Source: Arthrobacter sp. B1805
Lineage (GTDB): Bacteria; Actinomycetota; Actinomycetes; Actinomycetales; Micrococcaceae
Assembly: GCF_002929745.1 (NCBI RefSeq)
Contig: NZ_PJIQ01000014.1
Span: 31,623-95,622 of the forward strand
Direction of reading: 5' to 3'
Length of the DNA stretch: 64,000 bases
Part shown: one piece after another, positions 53,303-63,949 of the stretch
How positions within the stretch are numbered: the stretch's first letter is position 1
How the letters are laid out: the number at the start of each line of letters is the position of its first letter
The notes under the pieces: model-generated
The model's database searches: none
Seen by the model: only the letters and a program-made list of their open reading frames with translations
Told to the model about the DNA's origin: nothing
Made by a program: the position numbers and the translations under genes

Positions 53303-54028
53303 GTGCGAGTCGTCACGATCATCCCTACCTACAACGAGATCGAGTCACTCCCGCTGACCCTCGCACGCCTCCGCGCTGCAGTTCCGGCCTCTGACGTCCT
53401 GATCGTGGACGACAACAGTCCCGATGGTACGGGCGACCTCGCAGACCGTGCGGCAGCCGACGACAGCCAGGTCCACGTGCTGCACCGCACCGGCAAGGAG
53501 GGGCTCGGTGCGGCCTATATCGCCGGGTTCCGTTGGGGTCTCGAACGGGACTATGACGTCCTGGTCGAGATGGACGCCGACGGCTCCCACAAGCCGGAAC
53601 AACTGCAGCGCCTCCTTGATGCCGTGGACGGCGCAGACCTCGTCATCGGTAGCCGATGGGTCAGTGGCGGCAGTGTCGTCAACTGGCCGGCCCACCGGAA
53701 GCTCCTGTCACGCGCGGGCAGCACCTACTCGCGGCTCATGCTCGGACTCCCGGTTCGTGACATCACCGCAGGGTTCCGGGCCTTCCGCCGCTCCACCCTG
53801 GAGACCCTCGACCTCGCCGCCGTGGAATCCGTCGGCTACGGCTTCCAGGTGGACATGACCTTCAGGGTTGCCCGCCTGGGCCTCACCATCGTGGAAGTGC
53901 CGATCACCTTCGTTGAGCGCGAACTCGGCGCATCCAAGATGAGCGGAAACATCGTGGTGGAGGCCATCGCCAACGTCACGCGTTGGGGCCTCGCTGCACG
54001 CTGGCAGAAGCTCACGGAACGACACTGA
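53303..54028 (+). CDS. ppm1: Polyprenol-phosphate-mannose synthase (GT2)
   Basis: 241-residue GT2 glycosyltransferase that moves mannose from GDP-mannose to polyprenyl phosphate, giving the donor for lipoglycans and protein mannosylation. The N-terminus MRVVTIIPTYNEIESLPL, VDDNSPDGTGD, the metal-binding DADGS at 91-95, IGSRWVSGG and FRAFRRSTLE are all typical. It has no membrane domain, so the acyltransferase half found in some mycobacterial Ppm1 proteins is absent. GTG start with AAGGAAAGG upstream. Confidence 0.9.
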   Translation: MRVVTIIPTYNEIESLPLTLARLRAAVPASDVLIVDDNSPDGTGDLADRAAADDSQVHVLHRTGKEGLGAAYIAGFRWGLERDYDVLVEMDADGSHKPEQLQRLLDAVDGADLVIGSRWVSGGSVVNWPAHRKLLSRAGSTYSRLMLGLPVRDITAGFRAFRRSTLETLDLAAVESVGYGFQVDMTFRVARLGLTIVEVPITFVERELGASKMSGNIVVEAIANVTRWGLAARWQKLTERH

Positions 54029-54038
54029 TCTTCTGCCT

Positions 54039-54082
54039 GCACGAAAGAAGGCACCCGCCGCGGCGGGTGCCCTCTTTCGTGC
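54039..54082. terminator. Bidirectional terminator between ppm1 and rbpA
   Basis: Two 22-base arms (GCACGAAAGA.. and its near-perfect complement) meet at CCGCCG-CGGCGG. The AAAGA/TCTTTC ends supply U-rich stretches on both strands. It lies between convergent genes. Confidence 0.85.
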
Positions 54083-54091
54083 GGTGTGTTC

Positions 54092-54439
54092 TCAGGCGGA
54101 GCGGCGCTCACCGCGGCGCTCGCGCAAGATCGTGAGGCGATCCTGGAGAATCTGCTCGAGTTCCTCCACCGAGCGGCGCTCGAGGAGCATGTCCCAGTGG
54201 GTACGGACGGGCTTGTCGTTCGACGTGTCCGGCTTCTCGCCATCGACGAGGAGTGCTTCCTTACCGGTCTTCGACACCCAGGTCGCCGGGATCTCGGCTT
54301 CGGACGAGAAGGTCACGAAGACCCGCTCGCCGTCCTCGCACCGGTACTCGACGCGCTGCCGGGGGGCAGGCTCGACGCCCGACTCCGTTTCCATCGACTG
54401 CGCACCGAGGCGCATGCCGCGCAGGCTGCGATCGCTCAT
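54092..54439 (-). CDS. rbpA: RNA polymerase-binding protein RbpA
   Basis: 115-residue actinobacterial transcription activator that binds RNA polymerase and the primary sigma factor and stabilises open complexes. The disordered N-terminal tail and core (MSDRSLRGMRLGAQSMETESGVEPAPRQRVEYRCEDGERVFVTFSSEAEIPATWVSK) lead to the basic linker and sigma-interaction domain (THWDMLLERRSVEELEQILQDRLTILRERRG). AGGAGA precedes the ATG. A sigma-R-type promoter lies about 130 bp upstream. Confidence 0.96.
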   Translation of the reverse strand: MSDRSLRGMRLGAQSMETESGVEPAPRQRVEYRCEDGERVFVTFSSEAEIPATWVSKTGKEALLVDGEKPDTSNDKPVRTHWDMLLERRSVEELEQILQDRLTILRERRGERRSA

Positions 54440-54573
54440 GATTTTCTCCTCATCACCTTGGCCGCCCGTAGGCGGGAGGCCGTTGCCGCTGTTCTTCACA
54501 GAAGTTCGCCGACGGTGCCGACGGCACCCCCGACCCCTCGATCGCCCGAGGGCGAAGGGGAAGCTGTTCGTAT

Positions 54574-54599
54574 AACACCGAGCGCCGCGAAGATGTTCC
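54574..54599 (-). promoter_or_regulatory. Sigma-R/sigma-H-type promoter of rbpA
   Basis: On the minus strand GGAAC (54595-54599) and GTT (54574-54576) are separated by exactly 18 bp, the consensus for thiol-stress ECF sigma factors (SigR in Streptomyces, SigH in mycobacteria). rbpA is a known SigR target in Streptomyces. The leader would be about 125 nt. Confidence 0.6.
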
Positions 54600-54622
54600 T
54601 GCAAGCGGACGGTAAACAGCTA

Positions 54623-54628
54623 ACTATA
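54623..54628 (-). promoter_or_regulatory. Possible vegetative -10 box of rbpA
   Basis: TATAGT on the minus strand lies upstream of the sigma-R site. The -35 region is unclear. The remainder of the 54440-54756 gap holds only this and the terminator at 54707. Confidence 0.45.
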
Positions 54629-54706
54629 CAGGTGTTCCGGCGGCGCCCTCGTTCGCGAAGCGGCTCTGTGCACCGGGTCCTGCTCGCGGCTTCCGGCGAA
54701 AGAAGG

Positions 54707-54738
54707 ATGGCCGCCGTCGAGAAGTCGACGGCGGCCAT
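54707..54738 (-). terminator. Terminator of the SPFH gene
   Basis: A perfect 14-bp stem (ATGGCCGCCGTCGA and its complement) closes on a 4-base loop. On the minus strand it is followed by CCTTCTTTC. It lies 19 bp after the SPFH stop codon. Confidence 0.8.
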
Positions 54739-54756
54739 CGTGACCCTTAACGGCGG

Positions 54757-55689
54757 TCAGGTACGCGATACCATCTCAGGCCCGTCAGAGGGGGAGTCCG
54801 GGGTGGTGGTTCCCAGTACATTGCCGATGCCCTTCAGCGCCTCGCCGACCTCGCTCGGAATGATCCACAGCTTGTTCGCCGAACCGTCAGCGAGCTTGGG
54901 GAGGGTCTGCAGGTACTGGTAGGCAAGCAGTTTCTGGGTCGGGTTCCCCTTGTGGATCGCGTCGAAAACCTTGTGGATCGCCTGCGCCTCGCCGTCTGCC
55001 CGGAGGATCGCTGCCTTCGCATCGCCCTCGGCAGCGAGGATGGCGGCCTGACGCTGCCCCTCCGCCGTCAGGATCTGCGACTGCTTCGTGCCTTCTGCCG
55101 TGAGGATGGCGGCGCGCCGGTCGCGCTCGGCCCGCATCTGCTTCTCCATCGAATCCTGGATCGACAGGGGAGGGTCGATGGCCTTCAGCTCCACACGGCC
55201 CACCCTGATACCCCAACGGCCTGTCGCTTCGTCGAGGACGCCGCGGAGCTGTCCGTTGATCTGGTCGCGGGAGGTGAGGGCCTCTTCCAGGTTCAGCCCG
55301 CCCACCACGTTCCTGAGGGTGGTGGTGGTCAACTGTTCGACCGCCTGGATGTAGTTCGCGATCTCATAAGTGGCAGCACGGGGATCGGTGACCTGGAAGT
55401 AGACCACCGTATCGATGGACACCACGAGGTTGTCCTCGGTGATCACAGGTTGGGGCGGGAAGGAAACCACCTGCTCGCGGAGGTCCAGCAGCGGGAGCAG
55501 CCTGTCGACGAACGGAATCAGGATGGTCAGTCCCGGGTTCAACGTCCGCTGGTACTTGCCGAGCCGCTCGACGACCCCCGCTCGCGCCTGCGGGATGATT
55601 CGGACGGACTTCACGAGTACGACCAGGACGAAGATGATGAGGACGATCAGGACCAGAGTGAGCCCGATCGTCCCGGCGTTGCCGTTCAT
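54757..55689 (-). CDS. SPFH/Band 7 membrane protein (stomatin-like)
   Basis: 310 residues. A membrane helix at 8-30 (IGLTLVLIVLIIFVLVVLVKSV) is followed by the SPFH domain (IIPQARAGVVERLGKYQRTLNPGLTILIPFVDRL, VSIDTVVYFQVTDPRAATYEI). A coiled-coil region is rich in Ala-Glu-Gly repeats (ILTAEGTKQSQILTAEGQRQAAILAAEGDAKAAILRADGEAQA). These proteins organise membrane microdomains with NfeD partners. GGGGAT precedes the ATG. It forms an operon with nfeD, 65 bp upstream. Confidence 0.92.
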   Translation of the reverse strand: MNGNAGTIGLTLVLIVLIIFVLVVLVKSVRIIPQARAGVVERLGKYQRTLNPGLTILIPFVDRLLPLLDLREQVVSFPPQPVITEDNLVVSIDTVVYFQVTDPRAATYEIANYIQAVEQLTTTTLRNVVGGLNLEEALTSRDQINGQLRGVLDEATGRWGIRVGRVELKAIDPPLSIQDSMEKQMRAERDRRAAILTAEGTKQSQILTAEGQRQAAILAAEGDAKAAILRADGEAQAIHKVFDAIHKGNPTQKLLAYQYLQTLPKLADGSANKLWIIPSEVGEALKGIGNVLGTTTPDSPSDGPEMVSRT

Positions 55690-55754
55690 GGATCCCCTTT
55701 GTTGTGGTGGTTGCATCCCGGGAGGCCGGGACCGGAGAAGGCAAGGCTAGACGT

Positions 55755-56231
55755 TCAGGCCTCGGCGACGGGAGAAGCTGGCGGGTCGAAAGCCGGCTCG
55801 ACGACGGCGGTTGCACCGTCGATCCGTGCCACGGACAAGCGCGTCCCCGCGGGAAGTGCGGTCCCGGTGGAGGAACGCGCCGTCCAGGTGTCGCCACCGA
55901 TCTTCACGGTGCCAGAGTGCGCGGTCACCGGCTCGAGAGCGAGGGCCGAAGCGCCGACCAGGCGGTCGATGTTGTTCAGTTGGTCTGCCGGCCCCTTCTT
56001 CAGGTGCTGCAGGGCGATTGGCCGGACAAGCAGGATCATGAGCAACGACACGGCAGCGAAGACGACGATCTGGAGGACCAGCCCTGCTCCCGCAAACGTC
56101 GCGACCAGGGCAGCAAGGGCCCCGACCGACAGCATGATGAAGAACAGGTCCAGCGTCAGGGTCTCCACTGCGGCCAACCCCAGGAACAGGACGAGCCACA
56201 GAACCCAGCCGTTCGCGAGCAACCATTCCAT
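55755..56231 (-). CDS. NfeD-family membrane protein
   Basis: 158 residues. Three to four membrane helices (WVLWLVLFLGLAAVETLTLDLFFIMLSVGALAALVATF, VLQIVVFAAVSLLMILLVRPIAL) precede an OB-fold domain (DRLVGASALALEPVTAHSGTVKIGGDTWTARSS). This is the short NfeD1b type without a protease domain that pairs with an SPFH protein, which is encoded next. An in-frame start 23 codons upstream sits right against a TAGGTT -10 box, so the ATG at 56231 with GAGGGGAT upstream is preferred. Confidence 0.9.
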   Translation of the reverse strand: MEWLLANGWVLWLVLFLGLAAVETLTLDLFFIMLSVGALAALVATFAGAGLVLQIVVFAAVSLLMILLVRPIALQHLKKGPADQLNNIDRLVGASALALEPVTAHSGTVKIGGDTWTARSSTGTALPAGTRLSVARIDGATAVVEPAFDPPASPVAEA

Positions 56232-56385
56232 CGAGCATCCCCTCACGTCCCTGCCGCGTCGCGCGGCCGTTGCCTCCATCATGGCAAACGGGTCTGACAT
56301 AACCTAGGGCGGCAGCTTGCCCGGCGTGCAGTTGTTATCCATCCGTGCCGTCAGCGCCGGCATCCTCGCTCGCCGTGCGCAGGGG

Positions 56386-57222
56386 TTACCCGCGCGTGAG
56401 CACCTGCACGGTGAAGCGGGCTGTGACGTCGAGGGGAGCGGAACTGCCGGTGGCCGTCGTCGTGGCCTCCGTACCCGCCGCGTGGTGCGCCGCCGGTCCC
56501 ATGACCAGCGCGGAGCGGGCCAGATCCGGCGGAAGCTTCATCACGTTGTCGAGTTCCTCCCGCCCGGTCTCGACCAGGACGCCCCTGAAAGCCGCGAGGA
56601 CGTCGTCGGCCTTCTGCGCGGGCACGGACAGCAACGGCCCCACCGCCTCTAGCCCGTCGAGGTGGCCCGGACGCGGGGTCACGACGACGACGCACCCCGT
56701 GGGTGCGAGCACACGGGCGAACTCCCCGGGATTCCTCGGCGCGAAGACGTTCAGCACCACATCCACCGAGCCGCTCGCGAGGGGAAGGGGCCGCCGGACG
56801 TCCCAGACCAGACTCGCTCCTCCCGGAAGGCAGCGTGCAGCTCGCCGCAGGGCGATCTTCGAGATGTCGAGTGCTACGGGAAACAGCCCCGGAACTGCCG
56901 TCATCAACCCTGCGAGGTAGTAGCCCGTGCCAGCACCGGCATCCAGGGCGACAGCGGGAGTCGGCGCGTGACGCAGGGCGGCCTGGACGACCGCGGTGCG
57001 CAGCGGCGTGTAGTGGCCCGAGCCGAGGAACGCCTCCCGGGCATCGACCATGGCGGCGGTGTCCCCCTCGAACGGCGAGCCCTTCCCCGTCAGCAGATTG
57101 AAGTAGCCCTGGCGTGCCGCGTCGAAGCGGTGCCCGTGGTCGCACGCGAGCGTGCGACGGATCAGGTGCAGCGGTTGTCCGCAGACAGGGCAGGTGAGGA
57201 GCTGGTCGGGGAGATCGGGCAT
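56386..57222 (-). CDS. RlmA-like 23S rRNA guanine-N1-methyltransferase
   Basis: 278 residues. A zinc ribbon with C11, C14, C27 and H31 (CPVCGQPL, LACDHGHRF) is followed by RQGYFNLL and a Rossmann methyltransferase with VALDAGAGTGYYLAGL as motif I and VLNVFAPRNPGEFARVL. This is the RlmA architecture; RlmA(II)-type enzymes methylate G748 and give tylosin resistance, RlmA(I) types G745, and I cannot say which this is. It is divergent from the S9 peptidase gene and probably leaderless. Confidence 0.83.
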   Translation of the reverse strand: MPDLPDQLLTCPVCGQPLHLIRRTLACDHGHRFDAARQGYFNLLTGKGSPFEGDTAAMVDAREAFLGSGHYTPLRTAVVQAALRHAPTPAVALDAGAGTGYYLAGLMTAVPGLFPVALDISKIALRRAARCLPGGASLVWDVRRPLPLASGSVDVVLNVFAPRNPGEFARVLAPTGCVVVVTPRPGHLDGLEAVGPLLSVPAQKADDVLAAFRGVLVETGREELDNVMKLPPDLARSALVMGPAAHHAAGTEATTTATGSSAPLDVTARFTVQVLTRG

Positions 57223-57228
57223 CGTTCC

Positions 57229-57234
57229 ATCCTA
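57229..57234 (-). promoter_or_regulatory. Leaderless -10 box of the RlmA-like gene
   Basis: On the minus strand TAGGAT ends 6 nt before the ATG at 57222. Confidence 0.5.
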
Positions 57235-57290
57235 GGGAGACAGCGGTGCCCACCGTTGACGCAGGCCACTATTTCAGGTTCAGTCGAGGG

Positions 57291-59333
57291 GTGAAACCAG
57301 ACCAGATCGACCTTCTGACCACCACCGGTACGCCGACCCTGCATCCGGATGGCTCCCGCCTGGTGGTGGCCGCGACCCGTCCCGACTTCCGTGCCGATTC
57401 CTATGTCGGGCAGCTATGGGAGGTGACGCTCGAGGGCGCACGACGACGGCTGACGCGCGGCTTCCGCGACACCGCCCCCCGCTATTCGCCCGATGGAGAG
57501 CTGCTCCTCTTCCTTCGTGCAGCGCCCGGCGGGAAGCCCCAGCTGTTCGTGGTGCGCGCCACGGGTGGGGAGCCGGTCCAACTGACGGACCAGCCCCTCG
57601 GCGTCTCCCGGTTCGACGTGGCACCCGACTCGCGGACGGTCGTCTTCGCTGCACGGGTGCCCGAGCCCGGGCGGTACGGCACGCTCGACGGGGTGGGCGC
57701 CGGCCTCGAGGACCCGCGCCTCATCACGCAGTACAAGTACCGGATGAACGGCCTCGGTTACACGACGGACAAGCGCTCACAGCTGTTCACCGTGGACGTT
57801 CCGGACCTCGACGCCGAGCCCTGGATCGAGGCCGTCGGCAGGCTGAAGCAGGAGCGCGTGGACGGACCCGGGGCACTCGAGGAGCAAGGCGCGGTGCCGC
57901 GCGCCACCCAGGTGACGACAGCCGATGCGGACCACCTCGAGCCCGCCTTCTCCGCAGACGGCATGCGGATCTTCTTCACAGCGGCCCTGGCGCGCGACGC
58001 CGACTCGACGCTCGTCTCCGATATCCATTCGATAGCACTCGACGGCGGCGACCAGCGCCAATTGACGAACCTGTCCGGGGGCACCCGCCTCGGGTGCAGC
58101 GCCCCGAGTCCCAGCGCCGACGGCTCCTGGCTGTTCTTCCTGGCCACCGACCTGTCACCGTCCGGCGTGGATTTCGTGGCCCGCAGCACGGCCCTGTACG
58201 CCGCTCCGATGAACGATCCGCAGGCCCTGCGGCGCCTGAGCGACCCCGGCACCGTCGATCTGGGTGATGTCCAGGACATCGTCCGTGACTCCGGCGACGC
58301 CGTCCTCGTCTTCAACCGTTCGCGAGGCATGGGCGAGCTGCTCCGCTTCTCGGCGACGGGGGAGTCGGAGACACTCGTCACCGGCCCCACTGTCGTCACG
58401 GGAGCCGCGTCGGCGGGAGGCGCGGTGGTCGTCACCTACACGGATCCTTCGACGACCGGCGACGTCGCCGTCGTCGACCGGGCGGCGCTACGCCCGCTCA
58501 CGGACTTCTCCGCTGCGCTCCGCGCCCGTACACGCGTCGGGGACATGCAGGAGCGCACCTACACAGCTCCGGATGGTGCCTCCGTGCATGGCTGGGTCGT
58601 GTTGCCAGAGGGTGACGGACCGCATCCCGTGCTGCTCGTCATCCACGGAGGTCCCTTCGCCCAGTACGGCTGGGGGTACTTCGACGAAGCCCAGGTGTAC
58701 GCCGCGGCGGGTTATGCGGTCCTGCTGTGCAATCCGCGCGGCTCCGCGGGGTATGGACCGGACCACGGTCGAAGCATCAAGGAGGCGATGGGCACGGTCG
58801 ACCTCGACGACGTCCTGGCCTATCTCGACGGCGCGCTCGCCGAGTTCGAGGTCATGGACAACGAACGGCTCGGTGTCATGGGCGGCTCCTACGGTGGATA
58901 TCTCACGGCATGGACGATCGCGCACGACCATCGGTTCCACGCCGCCATCGTCGAGCGCGGGTACCTCGACCCGCCGTCGTTCGTCGGATCGTCGGACATC
59001 GGCTGGTTCTTCTCCGAGCAGTACACCGGAACCGATCCTGCGCACGTCGAGCAGCAGAGTCCGTTCGCGAAGATCGGCAGCGTGAGGACACCGGCATTCG
59101 TCATTCATTCCGAGGAAGACCTCCGGTGTCCCATCGAGCAGGCCCAGCGGTACTACACCGCGCTCAAGAAGCAGGGCGTCGAAACGGAGTTGCTGGTGTT
59201 CCCGGGCGAGACCCACGAGCTGTCGAGGTCGGGTTCGCCGTGGCATCGCCGGCAGCGATTCGAGCACATCCTGCGCTGGTGGGCCAGGTACTTGCCGACC
59301 AGCGCCAACCAGCCGGACCCGGCTACCCGGTAA
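57291..59333 (+). CDS. Prolyl oligopeptidase-family serine peptidase (S9)
   Basis: 680 residues. A seven-blade beta-propeller (about 1-420, with repeats such as LTRGFRDTAPRYSPDGELLLFLR) precedes an alpha/beta hydrolase domain. The nucleophile is in GGSYGG, the aspartate in HSEEDLRCP and the histidine in ETHELSRSG. No signal peptide, so it should act on cytosolic peptides; dipeptidyl or acylaminoacyl activity is possible. The GTG at 57291 (MKPDQIDLL) matches the family start better than the in-frame GTG at 57246. Confidence 0.86.
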   Translation: MKPDQIDLLTTTGTPTLHPDGSRLVVAATRPDFRADSYVGQLWEVTLEGARRRLTRGFRDTAPRYSPDGELLLFLRAAPGGKPQLFVVRATGGEPVQLTDQPLGVSRFDVAPDSRTVVFAARVPEPGRYGTLDGVGAGLEDPRLITQYKYRMNGLGYTTDKRSQLFTVDVPDLDAEPWIEAVGRLKQERVDGPGALEEQGAVPRATQVTTADADHLEPAFSADGMRIFFTAALARDADSTLVSDIHSIALDGGDQRQLTNLSGGTRLGCSAPSPSADGSWLFFLATDLSPSGVDFVARSTALYAAPMNDPQALRRLSDPGTVDLGDVQDIVRDSGDAVLVFNRSRGMGELLRFSATGESETLVTGPTVVTGAASAGGAVVVTYTDPSTTGDVAVVDRAALRPLTDFSAALRARTRVGDMQERTYTAPDGASVHGWVVLPEGDGPHPVLLVIHGGPFAQYGWGYFDEAQVYAAAGYAVLLCNPRGSAGYGPDHGRSIKEAMGTVDLDDVLAYLDGALAEFEVMDNERLGVMGGSYGGYLTAWTIAHDHRFHAAIVERGYLDPPSFVGSSDIGWFFSEQYTGTDPAHVEQQSPFAKIGSVRTPAFVIHSEEDLRCPIEQAQRYYTALKKQGVETELLVFPGETHELSRSGSPWHRRQRFEHILRWWARYLPTSANQPDPATR

Positions 59334-59344
59334 AAACGGCCCGA

Positions 59345-59375
59345 CGGCGGGGCCTCAGAAGTCGAGGCCCCGCCG
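59345..59375. terminator. Bidirectional terminator at the S9/def junction
   Basis: CGGCGGGGCCTC and its exact complement form a 12-bp stem around a 7-nt loop. One arm is inside the last codons of def on the minus strand, so the def stop codon sits in the hairpin. Confidence 0.75.
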
Positions 59376-60011
59376 CGCGCCGTCGATGGAGGGTCCGGCC
59401 CAGCGTCCGGACTCGGCGTTGGAGGTGAGTGACCGAAGGATTGCGCGGTCGAGGTACAGCTGTCCGTTCAGGTGATCCGTCTCGTGCTGGACTATGCGTG
59501 CGGGCCAGCCGTCGAAGCGGTGCGTGACCGTGAGTCCGTCCGGCTGGGTGTAGGTGGCCGTGATGCTGTGGTGGCGCTCGACGACGGCCTGGTATCCGGG
59601 CACTGAAAGGCAGCCCTCGTAGAACGCGTCCAGACGGTCACCGGCCGCCTCGTACCGGGGATTGATGATCACGGTGAAGGGCAGGGGAGTGCGCGTGCGG
59701 GCTGCGGCGATCGCTGCATCCTGGACGCCCTGATCCTCGAGCACGGCGATGCGCAGGGGGATGCCGATCTGCGGCGCGGCGAGCCCGACACCCGGCGCCT
59801 CCTGCATGACGCGCCGCATCACCGCCACGAGGCGGCCCAGTGTTTCGTCGTCGAGCTGACCGTCGAAATGCTGCGCGGGTCGGCGAAGAACAGGATCGCC
59901 GGCAGTCACGATGGGCGGCACATCGCCGTCCAGGATGGCTTCGACCCTGCTCACGAGGTCGGTGGCGGACAGCCGATCGGGGAACTGGTTGCTTGAAGCA
60001 TCGGCACTCAT
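59355..60011 (-). CDS. def: Peptide deformylase
   Basis: 218-residue metallo-enzyme that removes the formyl group from new proteins. All three motifs are present: GVGLAAPQIG at 74-83, EGCLSVP at 132-138 with the metal Cys134, and QHETDHLNG with H176 and H180. An N-terminal extension of about 35 residues is typical of actinobacterial enzymes. It may be one of two deformylases in the genome. Divergent from the UvrA-like gene (166-bp gap). Confidence 0.93.
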   Translation of the reverse strand: MSADASSNQFPDRLSATDLVSRVEAILDGDVPPIVTAGDPVLRRPAQHFDGQLDDETLGRLVAVMRRVMQEAPGVGLAAPQIGIPLRIAVLEDQGVQDAAIAAARTRTPLPFTVIINPRYEAAGDRLDAFYEGCLSVPGYQAVVERHHSITATYTQPDGLTVTHRFDGWPARIVQHETDHLNGQLYLDRAILRSLTSNAESGRWAGPSIDGARRGLDF

Positions 60012-60177
60012 GGCTCCAGCAAAGCACAATCGCGGACAGGAACGCGCGAACGCCCCATTGCCGGTTGGAGCGCGACGACGGAGAATCGGACGTGCTGCGG
60101 AAGGCCTCGGACACGCCGTCGTCACCTGCACCACCACGCACCGGAGCTGAAGCGCCCGCCCAACTGATGGAGGCACC

Positions 60178-62565
<2,388 letters not shown>

Positions 62566-62739
62566 ACGCCTCCTGACGGTGTGCCTTGAGTGGCGGTTTG
62601 CCTCGAGGTGGCCGCCCTTTCACTCTCCAATGAGGATCGCCGGTAGCGAACCACGCCGCCTCGAGGTGTTGCCCTGACCCCATAGCGCCTTCGAGCCTGC
62701 GTCGACGGACGGGACCCGTGCGCAAGCTGGAACATCGTG

Positions 62740-62756
62740 TATCTAGAAGATATAGT
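62740..62756 (+). promoter_or_regulatory. Promoter with operator of the padR unit
   Basis: A perfect inverted repeat TATCT-AGA-AGATA (62740-62752) overlaps a -10 box TATAGT (62751-62756). The -35 region TGGAAC is weak. The repeat is a good candidate for self-repression by the PadR protein encoded 530 bp downstream. Further upstream a 10-bp palindromic repeat CCTCGAGGTG occurs twice (62601 and 62659). Confidence 0.5.
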
Positions 62757-62803
62757 CGGTCCTATGGTGTGAAATGTGCACACCGAATACACAAGGAGCC
62801 CAG

Positions 62804-63253
62804 ATGAACCGATCACCGTTCGTGGACCACCCGCCCGCAAGTACGGCTGGAAAAGTTGCCGCGTCCCTCTTCGTGGTCGTGGCAGCCTTCCTCATGGCAC
62901 TGGCAGCCGGCGCACCCTGGGGCGCGGCGGCTCAGGGAGGATCGAACCCCGGTGTGCTTCCTGGTGCGCTCCGGGTGGGCAGTGGCGTCCAGGGGGTCGT
63001 CTATCTTCTGCTCGCTGGCGTCGCCGGCACGCGGTGGGCCGGCATCACGGTTCGTCGACGCGTGCTGCACGCTGCGGCCGCCCTGATGGTGATCGGAGCC
63101 ATGATGAACGTCGCATCGCCGTCGTTACTGGAGCGGATGCTCTGGGTGCCGGTAACGGTCGCCCTGGTCATCGCCCTGTGGCGCGCCGCTCGCGACGAGT
63201 CATTATCCAGCGGGTCACGCGTGCAGATCGGCCATGCACGCCGCGCTGCCTGA
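62804..63253 (+). CDS. Small membrane protein of unknown function
   Basis: 149 residues with four membrane segments (AASLFVVVAAFLMALAAGAPWG, LRVGSGVQGVVYLLLAGVAG, VLHAAAALMVIGAMMNVAS, MLWVPVTVALVIALWRAA) and a basic tail. It looks like a small integral protein without catalytic motifs. AAGGAG precedes the ATG. It shares a promoter with padR, 28 bp downstream, so it may be the PadR-controlled effector. No family name can be given. Confidence 0.75.
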   Translation: MNRSPFVDHPPASTAGKVAASLFVVVAAFLMALAAGAPWGAAAQGGSNPGVLPGALRVGSGVQGVVYLLLAGVAGTRWAGITVRRRVLHAAAALMVIGAMMNVASPSLLERMLWVPVTVALVIALWRAARDESLSSGSRVQIGHARRAA

Positions 63254-63281
63254 ACTCTGACGCAGGAAGGATGGGATAGCT

Positions 63282-63836
63282 ATGCCACGGTCCGACCAGT
63301 CGCGAACCGCCATACTGGGCGCCCTCAGCATCATGCCGATGACGGGGTATGCGTTGAGGGAGGAAATCAGGGATACCCTGGGCCACTTCTGGAGCGAAAG
63401 CTTCGGTCAGATCTACCCGACCCTGGGTGCGCTCGAGCGGGATGGGCTGGTCGAGCGACGCGAGGTGGACGGGTCGCGCTCGGGACTCTTCAGTATCACC
63501 GACGCGGGAATCGCACGACTCCATGAATTGCTCGCTGAGGACCCGCAAATGCCCAAGCCGCGGAACGGACTCATGCTCCGGCTGTTCTTCGGCGCTCAAC
63601 TCGGGCCTGAAGCATGTATGCAGCTCGTTCTACAGGCTCGCGAGCAAGCCGAACAGGTCATAGCCCAGCTGTCGGCATCACGTTCCGAAATTGCTCACGA
63701 CCCGAATCTGGCGCACGCTGCTCCCTACATCCTCCTCACGATATCTGCTGGCGAGTCATCAGCCCGCGCAACCATCGCTTGGGCGAACGAGACGCTCGCT
63801 CAACTCGCCGACCTCCAGGCGGCGCAGGGTAACTGA
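63282..63836 (+). CDS. PadR-family regulator
   Basis: 184 residues. The N-terminal winged helix (ILGALSIMPMTGYALREEI..FWSESFGQIYPTLGALERDGLVERREVDGSRSGLFSITDAGIARL, about 10-82) is followed by a helical C-terminal dimerisation domain typical of PadR-s2/Vir-type proteins. These repress small operons for detoxification or envelope functions and are often induced by small molecules. AGGAAGG precedes the ATG. An 11-bp direct repeat overlaps its stop. Confidence 0.88.
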   Translation: MPRSDQSRTAILGALSIMPMTGYALREEIRDTLGHFWSESFGQIYPTLGALERDGLVERREVDGSRSGLFSITDAGIARLHELLAEDPQMPKPRNGLMLRLFFGAQLGPEACMQLVLQAREQAEQVIAQLSASRSEIAHDPNLAHAAPYILLTISAGESSARATIAWANETLAQLADLQAAQGN

Positions 63837-63856
63837 ACGACGTATTGAACGACGTA
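63834..63856. repeat. 11-bp direct repeat at the padR stop
   Basis: TGAACGACGTA occurs twice with a 12-bp period, the first copy containing the padR stop codon. It may be a slippage duplication. Confidence 0.6.
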
Positions 63857-63907
63857 CGCAGCTCGACGGCGCCGCTCTCGAGGCGTCTCATCCAATCGCC
63901 GATAATC

Positions 63908-63949
63908 TACATTATGTAAAGTAGAACGGTGATTATTGCATCTGATGCA
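63908..63949. promoter_or_regulatory. AT-rich palindromes at the right edge
   Basis: TACAT-T-ATGTA (63908-63918) and TGCATC-T-GATGCA (63937-63949) are perfect inverted repeats in an unusually AT-rich stretch. They look like regulator sites or a promoter for a gene beyond the window. Confidence 0.4.
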
